Shown in pieces: positions 50,133 to 61,600 of a stretch of 64,000 nucleotides of DNA (position 1 is its first letter; the number at the start of each line of letters is the position of its first letter). Position numbers and translations under genes: made by a program. The notes under the pieces were generated by a model that worked only from the letters and a program-made list of their open reading frames with translations, was not told where the DNA came from and did not search any database. This stretch comes from Posidonia oceanica. Lineage: Eukaryota > Streptophyta > Magnoliopsida > Alismatales > Posidoniaceae. The stretch lies in the NCBI GenBank assembly GCA_037176725.1, contig JAZBRS010000020.1, forward strand, positions 89,350,001-89,414,000, written 5' to 3'.

Positions 50133-51316
50133 GCGCGCTCTAGCTCTGATGAGTGCTGAAAAGTAGTGACTAGTTGGATGCTAAGCAGAGCTCCAAGAGA
50201 TGGCTGCGCCCCTTTGATGACGATCTCAATAGACTCCTCGTTAGAGGGTCTATCTCGAACCTGAGAGGCAAGGGCACGCCAGCAGCCGACGTACTCCCTG
50301 AACGGCTCGCTGGAATTCTGCTTAATTGCGATCAAGTCCGCCTGCTTTGGGACTAGATCGAGGTTGAAGGAGTACTGTTCCAGGAACGCCTGACTGAGGT
50401 CGTTCCAAGTCTTGATGGCTGACATATCAAGCGATGTAAACCACTTGAGTGCCGGCCCGGTCAAACTCTTCTGGAATAGACGGATCAGCAACCTCTCGTC
50501 AGCCTGGAGCTGAGCGAGATCACCGCAATACGCCTTCAGGTGTGCCACGGGGCAGCCCCTACCATTGTATTTCTCGAAGTCTGGGATTTTGAACTTCGGA
50601 GGGAGTACCGCCTCTGGAAAGCGAGAGAGGTCCCGAAATTGGTAGGTCTGGTGCTCATTACCCTGCACTAGTCGTAGTGCCTTCTCCAAGACGTCCATCC
50701 GGTTGTTGATGGGGTCCGCAGGGGTAGTGAGCACATACGCCGAATGGGTCGCACCTAAGTGCTCCTCCGGATCTACCATAGCGTCGCCTGGTGGAGCAAC
50801 GGGATGGCCGGCGTATCCGTGCTGGGGAACTGTGTATGCAGGGGTGTATGCAGGATGCTGGGCTTGATGCAAAGGAGAAGGGTAGGTGCCATGCTGTGCT
50901 GTGGGAGGGGTAGGATGCTGGAGTACCAGTTGCTGTACAGGTGGGGTACCAGACAGCGAGCTAGTGAGGTACTGGGCTCCAGCTGGTCCAAAGGACTGAC
51001 CACCAGGGGGAAGAGGAGCATGCTGTGCTAAGTGTTGTGCAGAAGAAGGCGGTAACCGAGCCCCCATCGTCGGAACCGTGAGCAGTTGAGACGATGGTCG
51101 AGGCGGGGGTGTAGAGGTAGATGTATGAAATGCAGGAGCTGGCCTCAAAGGAACCTCAGGAATGACAGGAGCATAGGAAGGACGAACCGATAGAGCCATG
51201 CCCTGCAGTCTCTGGGCAAGCTCCATCAGGTGCTGGTACTGCGCCTCAGGCATCCCGCCAGCGGGAACGCTGAAGTGCAGTGCCAGCGAAGGTTGAGAGG
51301 CAAGTGGCACGGACAC
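49718..51316 (-). pseudogene. gag: gag, capsid-like segment with frame break
   Basis: Gag forms the particle that packages the element RNA. After about 200 Pro/Gln-rich residues comes a retrotransposon-gag (capsid-like) region, about residues 235-395, with the landmarks FEKYNGRGCPVAHLKAY, FQKSLTGPALKWF and LSQAFLEQYSFN. Near 50170-50145 the protein-like reading moves to another frame (continued in 50132-47922): past this point the present frame turns into unlikely Ser/Leu/Thr-rich sequence. A one-base indel is the simplest cause. The first codon used here is GTG directly after the TAG; it is a continuation, not a start. Confidence 0.8.
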
Positions 51317-51319
51317 AGA

Positions 51320-51790
51320 CTATCCGGGAGGAAAAGGTTCTACAGTAAAAGCCGCAGCAGCGGTAGGAGGGATGTCAAAGGCGACGTATCCCTGGGATGG
51401 AGGGGGCAGTGGCGTCTCTGAAGCACGAGTAACGGTCATCAAGATAGACTCGGCGACTGGATCCGGAGGGAGAGATGCTTGCCACTGTCCCGGAACATAC
51501 TGAGATCCTAGAGGCGTCAGGGGAGGAAACCCTGGCGTCGGAGGGGGAACGAAAGGGACAGAAGGAGCAACCGAAGGGGCCGGAATGGAAACACCCTCCG
51601 TGACAGGAGTAAAGAGAGGCTCACTGACGTACTGGGCCATTGCTGACCTAGAGCGCGTGAGAATAGGGCTGCGATGGGGATGAAAAGGGCGATTCCTAAC
51701 AGGAGCTATCGTCGCGAGTGCGGATAGCTCAGAAGGGGAATGGTCGCGAATAAGGTCGCAATAGGGGTGCCAGAAAGGGTCGGTACTCAA
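51320..51790 (-). pseudogene. gag: gag, N-terminal segment
   Basis: The first 156 codons of the gag frame start with ATG at 51790. The segment is rich in Pro, Ser and Ala, with no domain I recognise. It ends in a TAG (51322-51320), after which the same frame continues as the main gag segment; the stop is thus a nonsense change within one long frame rather than a natural end. A second ATG at about codon 51 could be the true start. The region lies about 1.2 kb after the primer binding site, the usual place for gag in Tat elements that lack an upstream ORF. Confidence 0.65.
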
Positions 51791-52950
51791 GCTTCAGCAA
51801 GGAGAACTCGCTTACCAATCACTGCTGACACAAACAGAAGGAAACGGGAATTAGAAACTGAAAGACAGATGCAAATGAGTTAAGTTAGATGGCATGAACG
51901 ATATGTATGCTTTCTAGTGTGCCCCCCTTACCTACCTAGTGTATCTTAGCAGGTGATCTACTTCGGGTATCCCTAGGTGTACGGGTCACCGACTCAGGTC
52001 AGAAAAGTGGGTTCCCTGCCTAACTCCTAGCCTAGAGCTCAGGTAATGACAGGGTGGTGCGTTGGTGGCCTCAACCCCACCGAGGCGTGGGTAGTACCCT
52101 CTACTAACACCGACACGACCCCTGAACAAAGGGGGGACAGGCCGACTGACTTGCGCCATGCCCAAAGCAATGGAACAAGAGGTCGGGACTATCCTTCGCA
52201 GACTAATAGGTGGACTCAGATGAGAAGATGCATGCCCTATATGATGCTTATACAAATGATTAAAGTCTTTTATCTTACGCATTTTATTAACCCAAGGGGG
52301 TGAAGGATTGTTTGAAGTCTCTAGTTGCTCCTAGAAGTTCTTTTTACTTGCCATTTTTAGTTAACCACGGGGAGAGCAAACAAGTCTCTACTATCCTAGG
52401 CATGGCATGTGTTAAAGGGAAGAAAATCAACCAAATATGGCAGGCAAACAACATACAACACAACAAAAGGCAAGTGCATGGCATGTGCGGGTGTTTGTGA
52501 GCATGATAGTGAAGAGAAAGCGTTCATCATGTCAAAAGGCATATAAGCAGGGTATGTGCGTGCGTAGTGACATAGCAAATGTGTAAAAGAAAGCATTCAT
52601 CATTCAAAAGCATGCATCGTTGCCAAACAAGTATGTAGACATGCATCGTGCAAGAAATGAAGCAATAATAAGCAAGCAAGATAAGGAAAGTAAAGATAGG
52701 TAAGCCGTAAAGCAAGTAAGAGCAGAAGCAAGGAAATAAGTAAGTAAACAAGCAACAGAGGCATAGCAAAGCAAAATAGAGCACAAACCAAGGCAAAGGA
52801 GGTGCAAAACCTAAGCAGAGTAGCCACGTGGCGACTCACTAAGAGTTTGCACAGAAAAGCGAGCAAAACAGGCAAAGAAGGCACAAAAGGCAGACGAAGC
52901 TGCAAAACAGGCGAGCAAAAAAGCCAGGAATGAAAGCCGGAGTCTAGCAT
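51791..52950 (-). other. Untranslated leader between primer binding site and gag
   Basis: About 1.16 kb without a convincing gene. Toward 52600-52800 it is rich in AAGCAAGC-like words, low-complexity in character. At 52829-52845 it holds an inverted near-copy of the primer binding site core (plus-strand GTGGCGACTCACTAAGAG). Small frames such as 52282-51986 (minus) show no recognisable domain. Confidence 0.7.
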
Positions 52951-52968
52951 TCCCTAGTGGAGTCGCCA
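52951..52968 (-). other. Primer binding site
   Basis: Minus-strand TGGCGACTCCACTAGGGA begins one base after the end of the 5' LTR, where a tRNA 3' end should pair to prime minus-strand DNA synthesis. From memory it resembles the tRNA-Arg type used by Ogre elements; a tRNA database comparison would settle the tRNA identity. The TGG start, pairing with CCA, and the position make the role secure. Confidence 0.8.
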
Positions 52969-53692
52969 CTGTAGTAATCCCAATCAGAATCAGGCTTACT
53001 ATTAGCGGTGAAGTCCGAGGAGGAGGGCTCAACTCAAAAACACTTAAAACAGAGGAGAAAAGATAAGAAAAGAAGAAGATAAGACAATTCAGAGTCGCCA
53101 CCGTGTCTATTATCGGGAGACAAGGAAAACCGAGGGGAATGCGTGAATTAACACGCAAAACCAAGCAAGAAATATAAAGCAAAGCAATGCAAAGGAAAAC
53201 AAATGCAAATGAATGCAAATGAGATGACTCATGCCTAGGATAAGGGCGATATGGTCATTGCGGGCCAAAAGACTGGGCAAGGACTCCTGTTACGTGCGGG
53301 GAAGGTGTTAGGCACCCCCGACACGCCCGAGAATCGGTCTTTCTAGGCTTACGCTCGCATACGCAGGGAAATGCAGATTTGAATGCCTAAATGCCAATGA
53401 ATGCCTGAATGAAAGCTCATAGGTGTGCTCTAAGTGGCAGGATGCAATGCAAAAAAAAGTAAACGTGCAGTCTAAGTGCTCAGCAGCGCTGTCTGTGTTC
53501 CGAACCGGGCGAAACCGGGCTCGTGAGAACTCCAAGCAGTAAGCATCACTGCCCTATATGCAAATGCAAGCGAAAAAGCAAAACGACGGTAAAACCAAGC
53601 AATACAGGCGACATGCAAAGGAAAACGGCATAAGACACACAAAACAATGCGAGAAGCGGAAGCGGTACGCAAAACGGTGCAAGAAAACAAGA

Positions 53693-54113
53693 TCGGCATG
53701 CAAAACGGTGCCAAAAGAGAAGCGGGCACACAAAACGGTGCCAAAAGCAAAGCGGGCACGCAAAACGGTGCCAAAGACAAAGCGGGCACGCGAAACGGTG
53801 TCAAAAGCGAAGCGGGCACGCAAAACGGTGCCAAAAGCAAAGCGGGCACGCGAAACGGTGCCAAAAGCAAAGCGGGCACGCAAAACAGTGCCAAAGACAA
53901 AGCAGGCACGCGAAACGGTGCCAAAAGCGAAGCAGGCACACAAAACGGTGCCAAAAGCAAAGTGGGCACGCAAAACGGTGCCAAAAGCGAAGCAGGCACG
54001 CAAAACGGTGCCAAAAGCGAAGCGGGCACACAAAACGGTGCCAAAAGCAAAGCAGGCATGCAAAACGGTGCCAAAGACAAAGTGGGCACGCGAAACGGTG
54101 CCAAAAGCGACGG
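53693..54113. repeat. 30-bp tandem repeat in 5' LTR, 14 copies
   Basis: Same 30-bp array as in the other LTR but with 14 units. The two extra units explain the length difference between the LTRs, so copy number changed after or during the last transposition. The minus-strand frame 53472-54434 (320 codons) runs through it and its flanks. It is conserved in both LTRs only as part of the LTR, and its composition is that of the repeat. Confidence 0.92.
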
Positions 54114-55743
54114 AATAAAACCTCGGCAAAACCATGTAGATGCAAATGCAAAGAGAGAGGATAAGAGAAGCGAAAGGAGAAGCAAACAGCGTATGTGTGA
54201 GAACAGACACTGTTTAAGGGTCACGCAGAGTAGGTGTGAAGACCTACAATGGGGAGAATAAGCAAGTGGAAGGATTACCTCCATTTTGCAACAGTTTCCC
54301 ACTAAACCGTCCCACAATACTTCTCGCACGCTGCCCAAAGCTCGCAGTGCGATCAGATCGTGAAAAAGGGGGAAGAAAGTTGTAATTAGTGGTGAATCCA
54401 GGGGAAACACAACACAAAGCACCTGGGAATACACGAAAAAGGGAACGGAATTGATAGATAAGAAGAGGAAGTCCTATTCTACATGTTCGAGGAAACAGAA
54501 AGCGAAAACGATGCATACAATGCAAATGGTGTGCAAATGAATGCTGTGCAGGGGTTCAGGAGGACTTACCTGGGAAATCTGAAGCCTGATCTGAGATCTG
54601 TTTGGTCCATGCTGAAGAGCGCCCCGCCAGGGTCGTCCAGGTAGCTTGTTTGAGAAGATCCAACGGCCAGATTGGAAGATATTCCAGCTTCAAGGCAGAA
54701 GGGCCAAAAAAGGGGAGAAGAATGGATCTAGGTGTAAAGGAGGTCCTAGGGGTGTGCAAAACAGGTCCTCCCCTGTGAATGGGAGCTAAGGGTGTTCAAG
54801 TGTGTGCAAGGAATGCAAAAATGCAAGAATGCATGAGTGCAATGCATGCAAAATGCAATAAAAGACCTAAGGATGATTTTTCAGAAAATTAGGGACTTAA
54901 ATGCAATTTTTGAAAGAATGAGGGTCTAAATGCAAAGATTTTGAAGAGTTCGGGGCTTTTTATGCAAGGTTTTTGAAAGCTTAGGGGTCTGAATGCAATT
55001 TTGCAAGATGCAGGGTTCAAAATGCAACCTAATAAGGTAAACATGCACTAGAATAGGCTTTGCAATCATATGGAGGATCTATATGCAATTTTAAAACATA
55101 CAGGGGTTGAAATGCAATTTTGTAAGAAAAATGCAAGCTAATGCATGCTATGCATGATGTAGAGGACCTATGTGCAAAATCAGGAAGCAAGAGCTAAGCA
55201 TGCAATGCAATGAATGAAGGATGCAAATAGAATGCATGATAACAGCTCAAAGGACCAACATGCAAATAATGCAAAGATCAGGACTTAACAGCAATTTAAT
55301 AAGAAAACAGCAAGCATTTAAATGGCATTTAACATCTAAAGGACCTAATTGCAAAAATAAAAACATGCTGGGGCAAGCAATAAAGCATGGCAAGTCATGT
55401 TGAACCAAGATTGGACTGATATGGAAATAAGGCAACTTACTGGACTAAATTTAAAGAAGTACAACTAGGATCACAACAACAGAGGACCATCATGCAATAA
55501 AAGAAACATGCAGGACTTTAATTAAAAGGCAACTAAAGAACATGAACTGTAAGTGGATGACAGTGCAAATATGCAAGAATGTGGACATTTATTGCAATTT
55601 AACATGATTTTAAATCAGCATAACACAAATCTTAACTGATCAGGACCTAAACGCAATATTAAAAACTTAATATGACATGAATGCAATGCAAGTAAATTAA
55701 ACTAAGTTACTGAAAAAATAATAAAACGTAACAGTAAACTTAC

Positions 55744-56330
55744 AGTGGAGGTGGATGACCGGAGGATCGCCAGCGATGGCTCTGGACCGGCGGAGAAGGG
55801 GCGACGTGGGGTGGCGGAGCGTGGGGAGAGAGCGGCAGGGTGCGACGGAGGCTGCGAAGGCTTGCGGCGGAGCGTGGGGCGACCGGACGGCGCACGACGG
55901 CTGCTGCGGGGGTGGCCGGCGCCGGAGAAGACAGCAACTTCGGCGAGGGATTGTGGGCGGCACAGGCGATGAAAACCCTCGGGGAAAGGCCGAGGAGCAA
56001 GAGGGAGAAGAGGAGAATCCGGTGGAGGCTTGCTTCACCCCTCACGCGCGCTGGAGGAGGCCACCCATCTAGGAGGATTTCGGCCGGCCGGAGGGAGGTG
56101 GAGACGACGGAGGACGGCGGCTGCTGGTGCGGGGGAGGTTCGGGGGCGTCGCCGGAGGTCCAAGGAAGATGACGAAGCAATCGGGAGCACGTTCTACAAC
56201 CCGGAGCGAGATCTGGTTCAGCAGAGGCTTTGCTGTGAAGGCCGAGGTGGGTGCGGCGTTGTGCGGCGTTCTAGGTTGAGCCAAGGGTACGGGCGGCTAG
56301 GTGGTTGTCTGGGGAGTGCGTGGGAGGAAA
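55744..56330 (-). other. GC-rich exon-like block ending at a splice-donor sequence (5' LTR)
   Basis: Counterpart of 34720-35300, with the donor-like GTAAGT at 55743-55738 on the minus strand. In this LTR it would lie downstream of the promoter and upstream of the primer binding site. A second perfect donor context, CAG then GTAAGT, lies at 54569-54564 (and at 33544-33539 in the 3' LTR). It is preceded by acceptor-like TTCACAG about 210 bases upstream. Confidence 0.5.
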
Positions 56331-57641
56331 CGGAAGTGGATTCCACTAAGTGTGGAAGAAGTTATGGAGGTTTGAAGTTTTTGGGCAAAAAGGGGACCCA
56401 AGTGTTTGTAGTGGACTGTGAGGAGTGTGGGAGGTTTCAGGATGCGATTTTGGGTGGTTCGGGAAGGTGGTTACTTGGTGAGTATGATGGCAAAGTTTGG
56501 GGATTTTAGGAGGCTCGTGGTGGAAGTTCTTCAATGGAGTGTGTGTGTTGGAAGTTTTTTGGAAGAAAATGGGTTCCAATGGTTTGGTTTCTTCCGAAAT
56601 TCTTGGGTTGCTTGGCTTCTTGCTTCTGGTGGAGTGCACACGGGAGAGAGGAGGGTCTGTGGGTGAATTCTGGATTTCTTCTCATGTCCTCCCTCTTGGT
56701 TCCACCCGTTTCTTGGGTTAGAGCTTGGGTTCATGCACTTGAGTGCCAAGGAGGGGTAGGATGCAGGTCTCTAGTGGCACAGCCGCGGCGGGCGGCGCAT
56801 GCCGGTCTGGGCTGGTGCAGGCGTGCAGGTGGTTAGGTTTGTGGTGTGTGCAGGTGTGAAGGGAGTAGGGTGGCTGAAGACAGAGAGGAGAAGGAGAAAA
56901 GAAGTCTGCTGTAACAGAGGGGGGGAAGGGAAAGAAAATCAAAAAATAACAAGGAAGAAGAAGAAATAGGAAAGAAAAGGAAAGAAGAAAAGAAAAAAGA
57001 AAAAAAGAAAAGATTAAGTTTTTGTTTCTCTCTTTTTTGGATTTGTTTCAAAGCATAATGTTTTTTTTTTAATTCTCTTTTTTCTTGATTACTCTTTTGA
57101 ATTTGTTAATGGTTTCCTTCTTTTAAGTTTTTCTTTTTTTGATTGTTTTAATTGTTTAAACTTCTCTTTTGATTTAAGTTTTTAGGATTTAAGTTTTCTT
57201 TAAATTGTTTTTTTTTATTTTGTTGGTTGAATTCTTTTTAATATTTTTTAGTTAAGTTTTCCTTGTTAAATTTTTCTTGTTAAGTTGGGATTTTTAATTA
57301 GGCTTTTTTAATGGGTTGCTTTTCAATTAGTTAGGAGGAGTTTTAAGTTTTTTGATTTTAGTTTTTTTTTCCTCTTTTTTTTTTAAATTGCTTTTTGATT
57401 TTTTTTGTTAAATTCTTTTAATATTTTTTAGTTAAGTTTTTGTTGTTAAGTTTTTAATTAAATGTTTTTAAATTGTTTCAAGTTTTTGGTTGTTTCTTTT
57501 AGGTTTGTTAAGTGTCTTTTAATTACTTGTCTTAATGTTTTTAATTGTTTTCTTCTTTTTTATGATTTGTTTTTTGATTATTTTTAATGAGATTTTTACT
57601 TTTGGTTTGTTTTGATTATATTTTGGTTTTTTTTTGCTTGA

Positions 57642-57648
57642 TTTTATA
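57642..57648 (-). promoter_or_regulatory. Candidate TATA box of the 5' LTR
   Basis: On the minus strand the sequence reads GCTATAAAATCAAG, a good plant TATA box, about 1 kb into the 5' LTR and upstream of the GC-rich block. The region is very AT-rich, so a chance match is quite possible. The equivalent in the 3' LTR is 36618-36624. Confidence 0.25.
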
Positions 57649-58689
57649 GCATTTTCCTTTGTTTGTTTTGTATTTTTTTAGATTGCATTCTTAGTTTCTC
57701 TTTTTAGTTGGGTTTAGTTAGTTTTTTTTGTTTTTAATTGTTTGTTTAAGTTTTTAATTATTTCTTTTTAGGGTTTTAATTTGTTTCTCTTTTGTTTTAG
57801 AGTTTTAAAGCTTTTTAATGGTTTTTTAAGGCTTTAGTGGAAGAGAGGAAAAGAAGGGGAAAAGGAAAAAGAAAAGGAAGAAATGGAGGAATAAATAGGA
57901 AAGAGAGGAGTTGAAGGAAAGTAATTTTTTGAAAATCAAAGAAAATGGCAAAAATAAGATAAAAATAGGAATAAGGTTGAGAACAGATAGGAGCACAAGG
58001 GGGGCCCACAGCCAGACAAAAAAGAGGGAGAAAAGGAGGTGAAAAGAGGGAGGATAATCAGGAGAGAGAGAGGAGAGAGAAAAGGATAATCCAAGAGAGA
58101 GAAAAGGATAATTTGGTCAAAAGGAGGTCTTAGAGGTTCCGGAAAGGGGTGAAATTTGGTGGGTGTGGAGTCTAGGGTCTCTAGTGTGAGACCTAGGGTT
58201 TTGGTTTGGTTTTGAGAAAGTTTTGGAAGGGTTTTGAGGTGTAGAAAAAGGGTCGTTTTGTCTAAGTTTCCTAGGATTTTTGGGAGAGGTTTTGGTTTGA
58301 AATTCTAAGGGCTTTTTTGTGGATTTGCTAAGTCAGGAGGGGTGAGTTTTCCTATGGATTTTGGGTAGTTTTCAGATTCGGGAAAGGGGGGTAATCCTAG
58401 GTTGAGTTTAGGCTGGTTTTGGAGGGAAAGAGAAAGGGAGAGGTGTGGATTTGGACCTGCATTTGGATTGTTTTAGGGTAAGGTCTTGGATGGTTTCAGG
58501 GTAAGGTCTTGAGAGGGTTTTGGGATGGTTTTCTGGGTTAGAAAATGGGTTTAGTTCAAGATTTGGTTTCAGGGTTTGAGGTGGGGTTTTGATTTGAAAG
58601 GAAGGGTGAGGAGAAAGGTGTAATTTTGGGTTTTTCCTAGCCGCTAGAGAGACCTGCCGATTCAGCCTTGTCGAAATGGGGTGTCAACA

Positions 58690-58694
58690 CCCGC
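58690..58694. other. Target site duplication, right copy (CCCGC)
   Basis: First five bases after the LTR terminus. It differs from the ancestral CACGC by one A-to-C change; the satellite then continues AATGACGCTCGTCC exactly as in the empty-site paralogue. A 5-bp duplication is usual for Ty3/gypsy integrases. Confidence 0.75.
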
Positions 58695-61600
58695 AATGAC
58701 GCTCGTCCTAAAATAGAGGAAGCGAGCAAACATGACCACGAAGGGGCATGTAAGGTCATGTCGTCAAATTAAGGAAGCAAGGAAACAAACAGACGTGACT
58801 TCGAAAAGGCACGCAAAGGCGCTCCTCCTCAAATTAAGGAAGCGAGCAAACTTGTCCACGAAGGGGCAAGTATGGGCTTGTCCTCAAGTAACGGAAGCAC
58901 GCAAACAAATATACGTGACTTCGAAAAGGCACGCAAAGGCGCTCGTTCTCAAATTACGGAAGCGAGCAAACATGACCACGAAGGGGCATGTAAGGGCTTG
59001 TCCTCAAATTAAGGAAGCAAGCATACAAGCAGACGTGACTTCGAAAAGGCCCGCAAAGGGGCTCATCTTCAAATTTAGGAAGGGAGCAAACATGACCACG
59101 AAGGGGCATGTTAGGGTCTTGTCCTCAAATTAAGGAAGCAAGCAAACAAACAGACGTGACTTCAAAAAGGCACGCAAAGGCGCTCGTCTTCAAATTGAGG
59201 AAGCGAGCAAACATGACCACGATGGGGCATATAAGGGCATGTCCTCAAATTGATGAAGCAAGCAAACAAACAGACGTGACTTCGAAAAGGCATGCAAAGG
59301 TACTCGTCCTTAAATTAAGGAAGCGAGCAAACATGACGATGACGGGGCATGTAAGGGTTTGTCCTCAAATTTAGCAAGCAAGCAAACAAACAGACGAGAT
59401 TTCGAAAAGGCACACAAAGGCGCTTGTCCTCTAATTTAGGAAGCGAGCAAACATGACCACGACGGTGCATGTAAGGGCATGTCCTCAAATTAAGGAACCA
59501 AGCAAACAAACAGACATGACTTCGAAAAGGCACGCAATGGCGCCCGTCCTCAACTTTAGGAAGCGAGCAAACATGACTACGAAGGGGCATGTAATGGCTT
59601 GTCCTCAAATAAAGGAAGCAAGCAAATAAACAGACGTAAGTTTGAAAGGGCTCGCAGAGGCGCTCATCCTCAAATTATGGAAGCGAGCAAACTTGACCAC
59701 GACGGGGCATGTATGGGCTTGTCCTCAAATTATGGAAGGAAGCAAACAGACAGACGTGACTTCGAAAAGGCATGCAAAGGTGCTCTTCCTCATATTAAGG
59801 AAGCTGGCAAACATGACCACGAAGGGGCATGTAAGGGCGAGTCCTCAAGTTAAGGAAGCAAGCAAACAAACAGACGTGACATCGAAAAGGCATGCAAAGG
59901 AGCTCATCCTCAAATTACGGAAGCGAGCAAACATGACCACGACGGGGCATGTTTGGGCTTGTCCACAAATTAAGGAAACAAGCAAACAAACAGACGAGAC
60001 TTCGAAAAGACACGCAAAGACACGCGTCCTAAAATAGAGGAAGCGAGCAAACATGACCACGATGGGGCATGTATGGGCTTGTCCTCAAATTAAGGAAGCA
60101 AGCAAACAAACAGACGTGACTTCGAAAAGGCACGCAAAGGCGCTCCGCCTCAAATTAAGGAAGTGAGCAAACATGTCCACGAAGGGGCAAGTATGGGCTT
60201 GTCCTCAAATAAAGGAAGCACGCAAACAAATAGACGTGACTTCGAAAAGGCACGCAAAGGCGCTCGTCCTCAATTTACGGAAGCGAGCAAACTTGACCAC
60301 GAAGGGGCATGTATGGGCTTGTCCTCAAATAAAGGAAGCAAGCAGACAAACAGACGTGACTACGAAAAGACATGCAAAGACGGTCGTCCTCAAATTAGGG
60401 AAGCGAGCAAACACGACCACGAAGGGCCCGTTAGGGATTGTCCTCAAATTATGGAAGCAAGCAAACAAACAGACGTGACTTCAAAACGGCACACAAAGGC
60501 GCTCGTCCTCAAATTATGGAAGCGAGCAAACGTGACTACGAAGGGGCATGTAAGGGCTTGTCCTCAAATTAAGGAAGCAAGCTAACAAACAGACGTGATT
60601 TCGAAAAGGCACGCAAAGGCGCTCGTCCTCAAATTAAGGAAGAGAGCAACCATGACCATGAAGGGGCATGTAAGGGCTTGTCCTCAAATTATGGAAGCAA
60701 GCAAACAAATAGACGTGGCTTCGAAAAGGCTCGCAAAGGTGCTCGTCCTCAAATTAAGGAAGCGAGCAGACATGACCACGATGGGGCATGTAAGGGCTTA
60801 CCCTCAAATTAAGGAAGTAAGCAAACAAACATACGTGACTTCGAAACGGCACGCAGATGCCATCGTCCTAAAATTAAGGAGGCGAGCAAATATGACCATG
60901 ATGGGGCATAAAAGGGCTTGTCCACAAATTATGGAAGCAAGGAAACAAACAGACATGACTTCGAAATGGGACGCAATGGCGCTAGTCCTCGAATTTGCGA
61001 AGCGAGCAAACTTGACCACGAAGGGACAAGTAAGGGCTTGTCTCCAAATTAAGGAAGCAAGCAAACGAACAGACGTAACTTCGAGAATGCACGCAAAGGT
61101 GCCCGTGCTCAAATTAAGGAAGCGAGCAAACATGACAACGAAGGGGCATGCAAGGGTTTGTCCTCTAATTAAGCAAGCAAGCAAACAAACAGACGTGACT
61201 TCGAAAAGGCATGCAAAGGCGCTCATCATCAAATTAAGGAATCGAGCAAACATGACTACGAAGGGGCATGTAAGGGCTTGTCCTCAAATTAAGGAAGCTA
61301 GCAAACAAACAGACATGAATTCGAAAAGGCATGCAAAGGCACTTGTCCTCAAATTAACGATGCGAGCAAACATGACCACGAAGGCGCATGAAAGGGCTCG
61401 TCCTTAAATTAAGGATGCAAGCAAACAAACAGACGTGACTTCGAAAAGGGACACAAAAGCGCTCATCCTCAAATTGAGGAAGCGAGCAAACATGACCACG
61501 AAGGGACATGTAAGGGCTCATCCTCAATTTTAGGAAGCAAGCAAACAAACAGACGTGAATTCGGTAAAGCACGCAAAGGTGCACGTCCTCAAATTAAGGA

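Larger units (their letters stand above)
32005..58689 (-). mobile_element. Ty3/gypsy LTR retrotransposon, Tat group (Ogre/Retand-like), degenerate
   Basis: A 26.7-kb element with two direct LTRs starting TGTTGACACC and ending TACTACA on the minus strand (TG...CA). A primer binding site lies one base inside the 5' LTR and a purine-rich tract abuts the 3' LTR. Domain order on the minus strand is gag, CHHC knuckle, protease, G-patch-like segment, RT, RNase H, archaeal-type RNase H, integrase, then a PMD/DUF7745-like ORF. Integrase after RT makes it Ty3/gypsy; the second RNase H and great length place it in the Tat group. It has no chromodomain that I can see. Many in-frame stops and frame breaks show it is defective. 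It was inserted into the satellite with a 5-bp target duplication. Confidence 0.95.
52970..58689 (-). repeat. 5' LTR (5720 bp)
   Basis: Near-identical partner of the 3' LTR, so the insertion is not ancient. By eye the first 220 bases from 52970 differ at about ten positions from 32005 onward, and most later stretches differ less. As the 5' LTR it should carry the promoter for the minus-strand transcript. The plus-strand T-rich block at 57000-57830 is A-rich in the sense direction and precedes the GC-rich block at 55744-56330. Confidence 0.95.

Noticed and set aside
52600..52900. Origin of the satellite from the element leader (AAGCAAGC words, GCGAGCAAAACAGGC)
   Set aside because: Similarity is limited to short low-complexity words. 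The diagnostic satellite core (GACGTGACTTCGAAAAGG) is absent from the element.
53472..54434. Minus-strand open frame of 320 codons in the 5' LTR
   Set aside because: Most of it is the 30-bp repeat translated in a period of ten codons. The opposite strand is open too, and the 3' LTR copy is broken into smaller frames.
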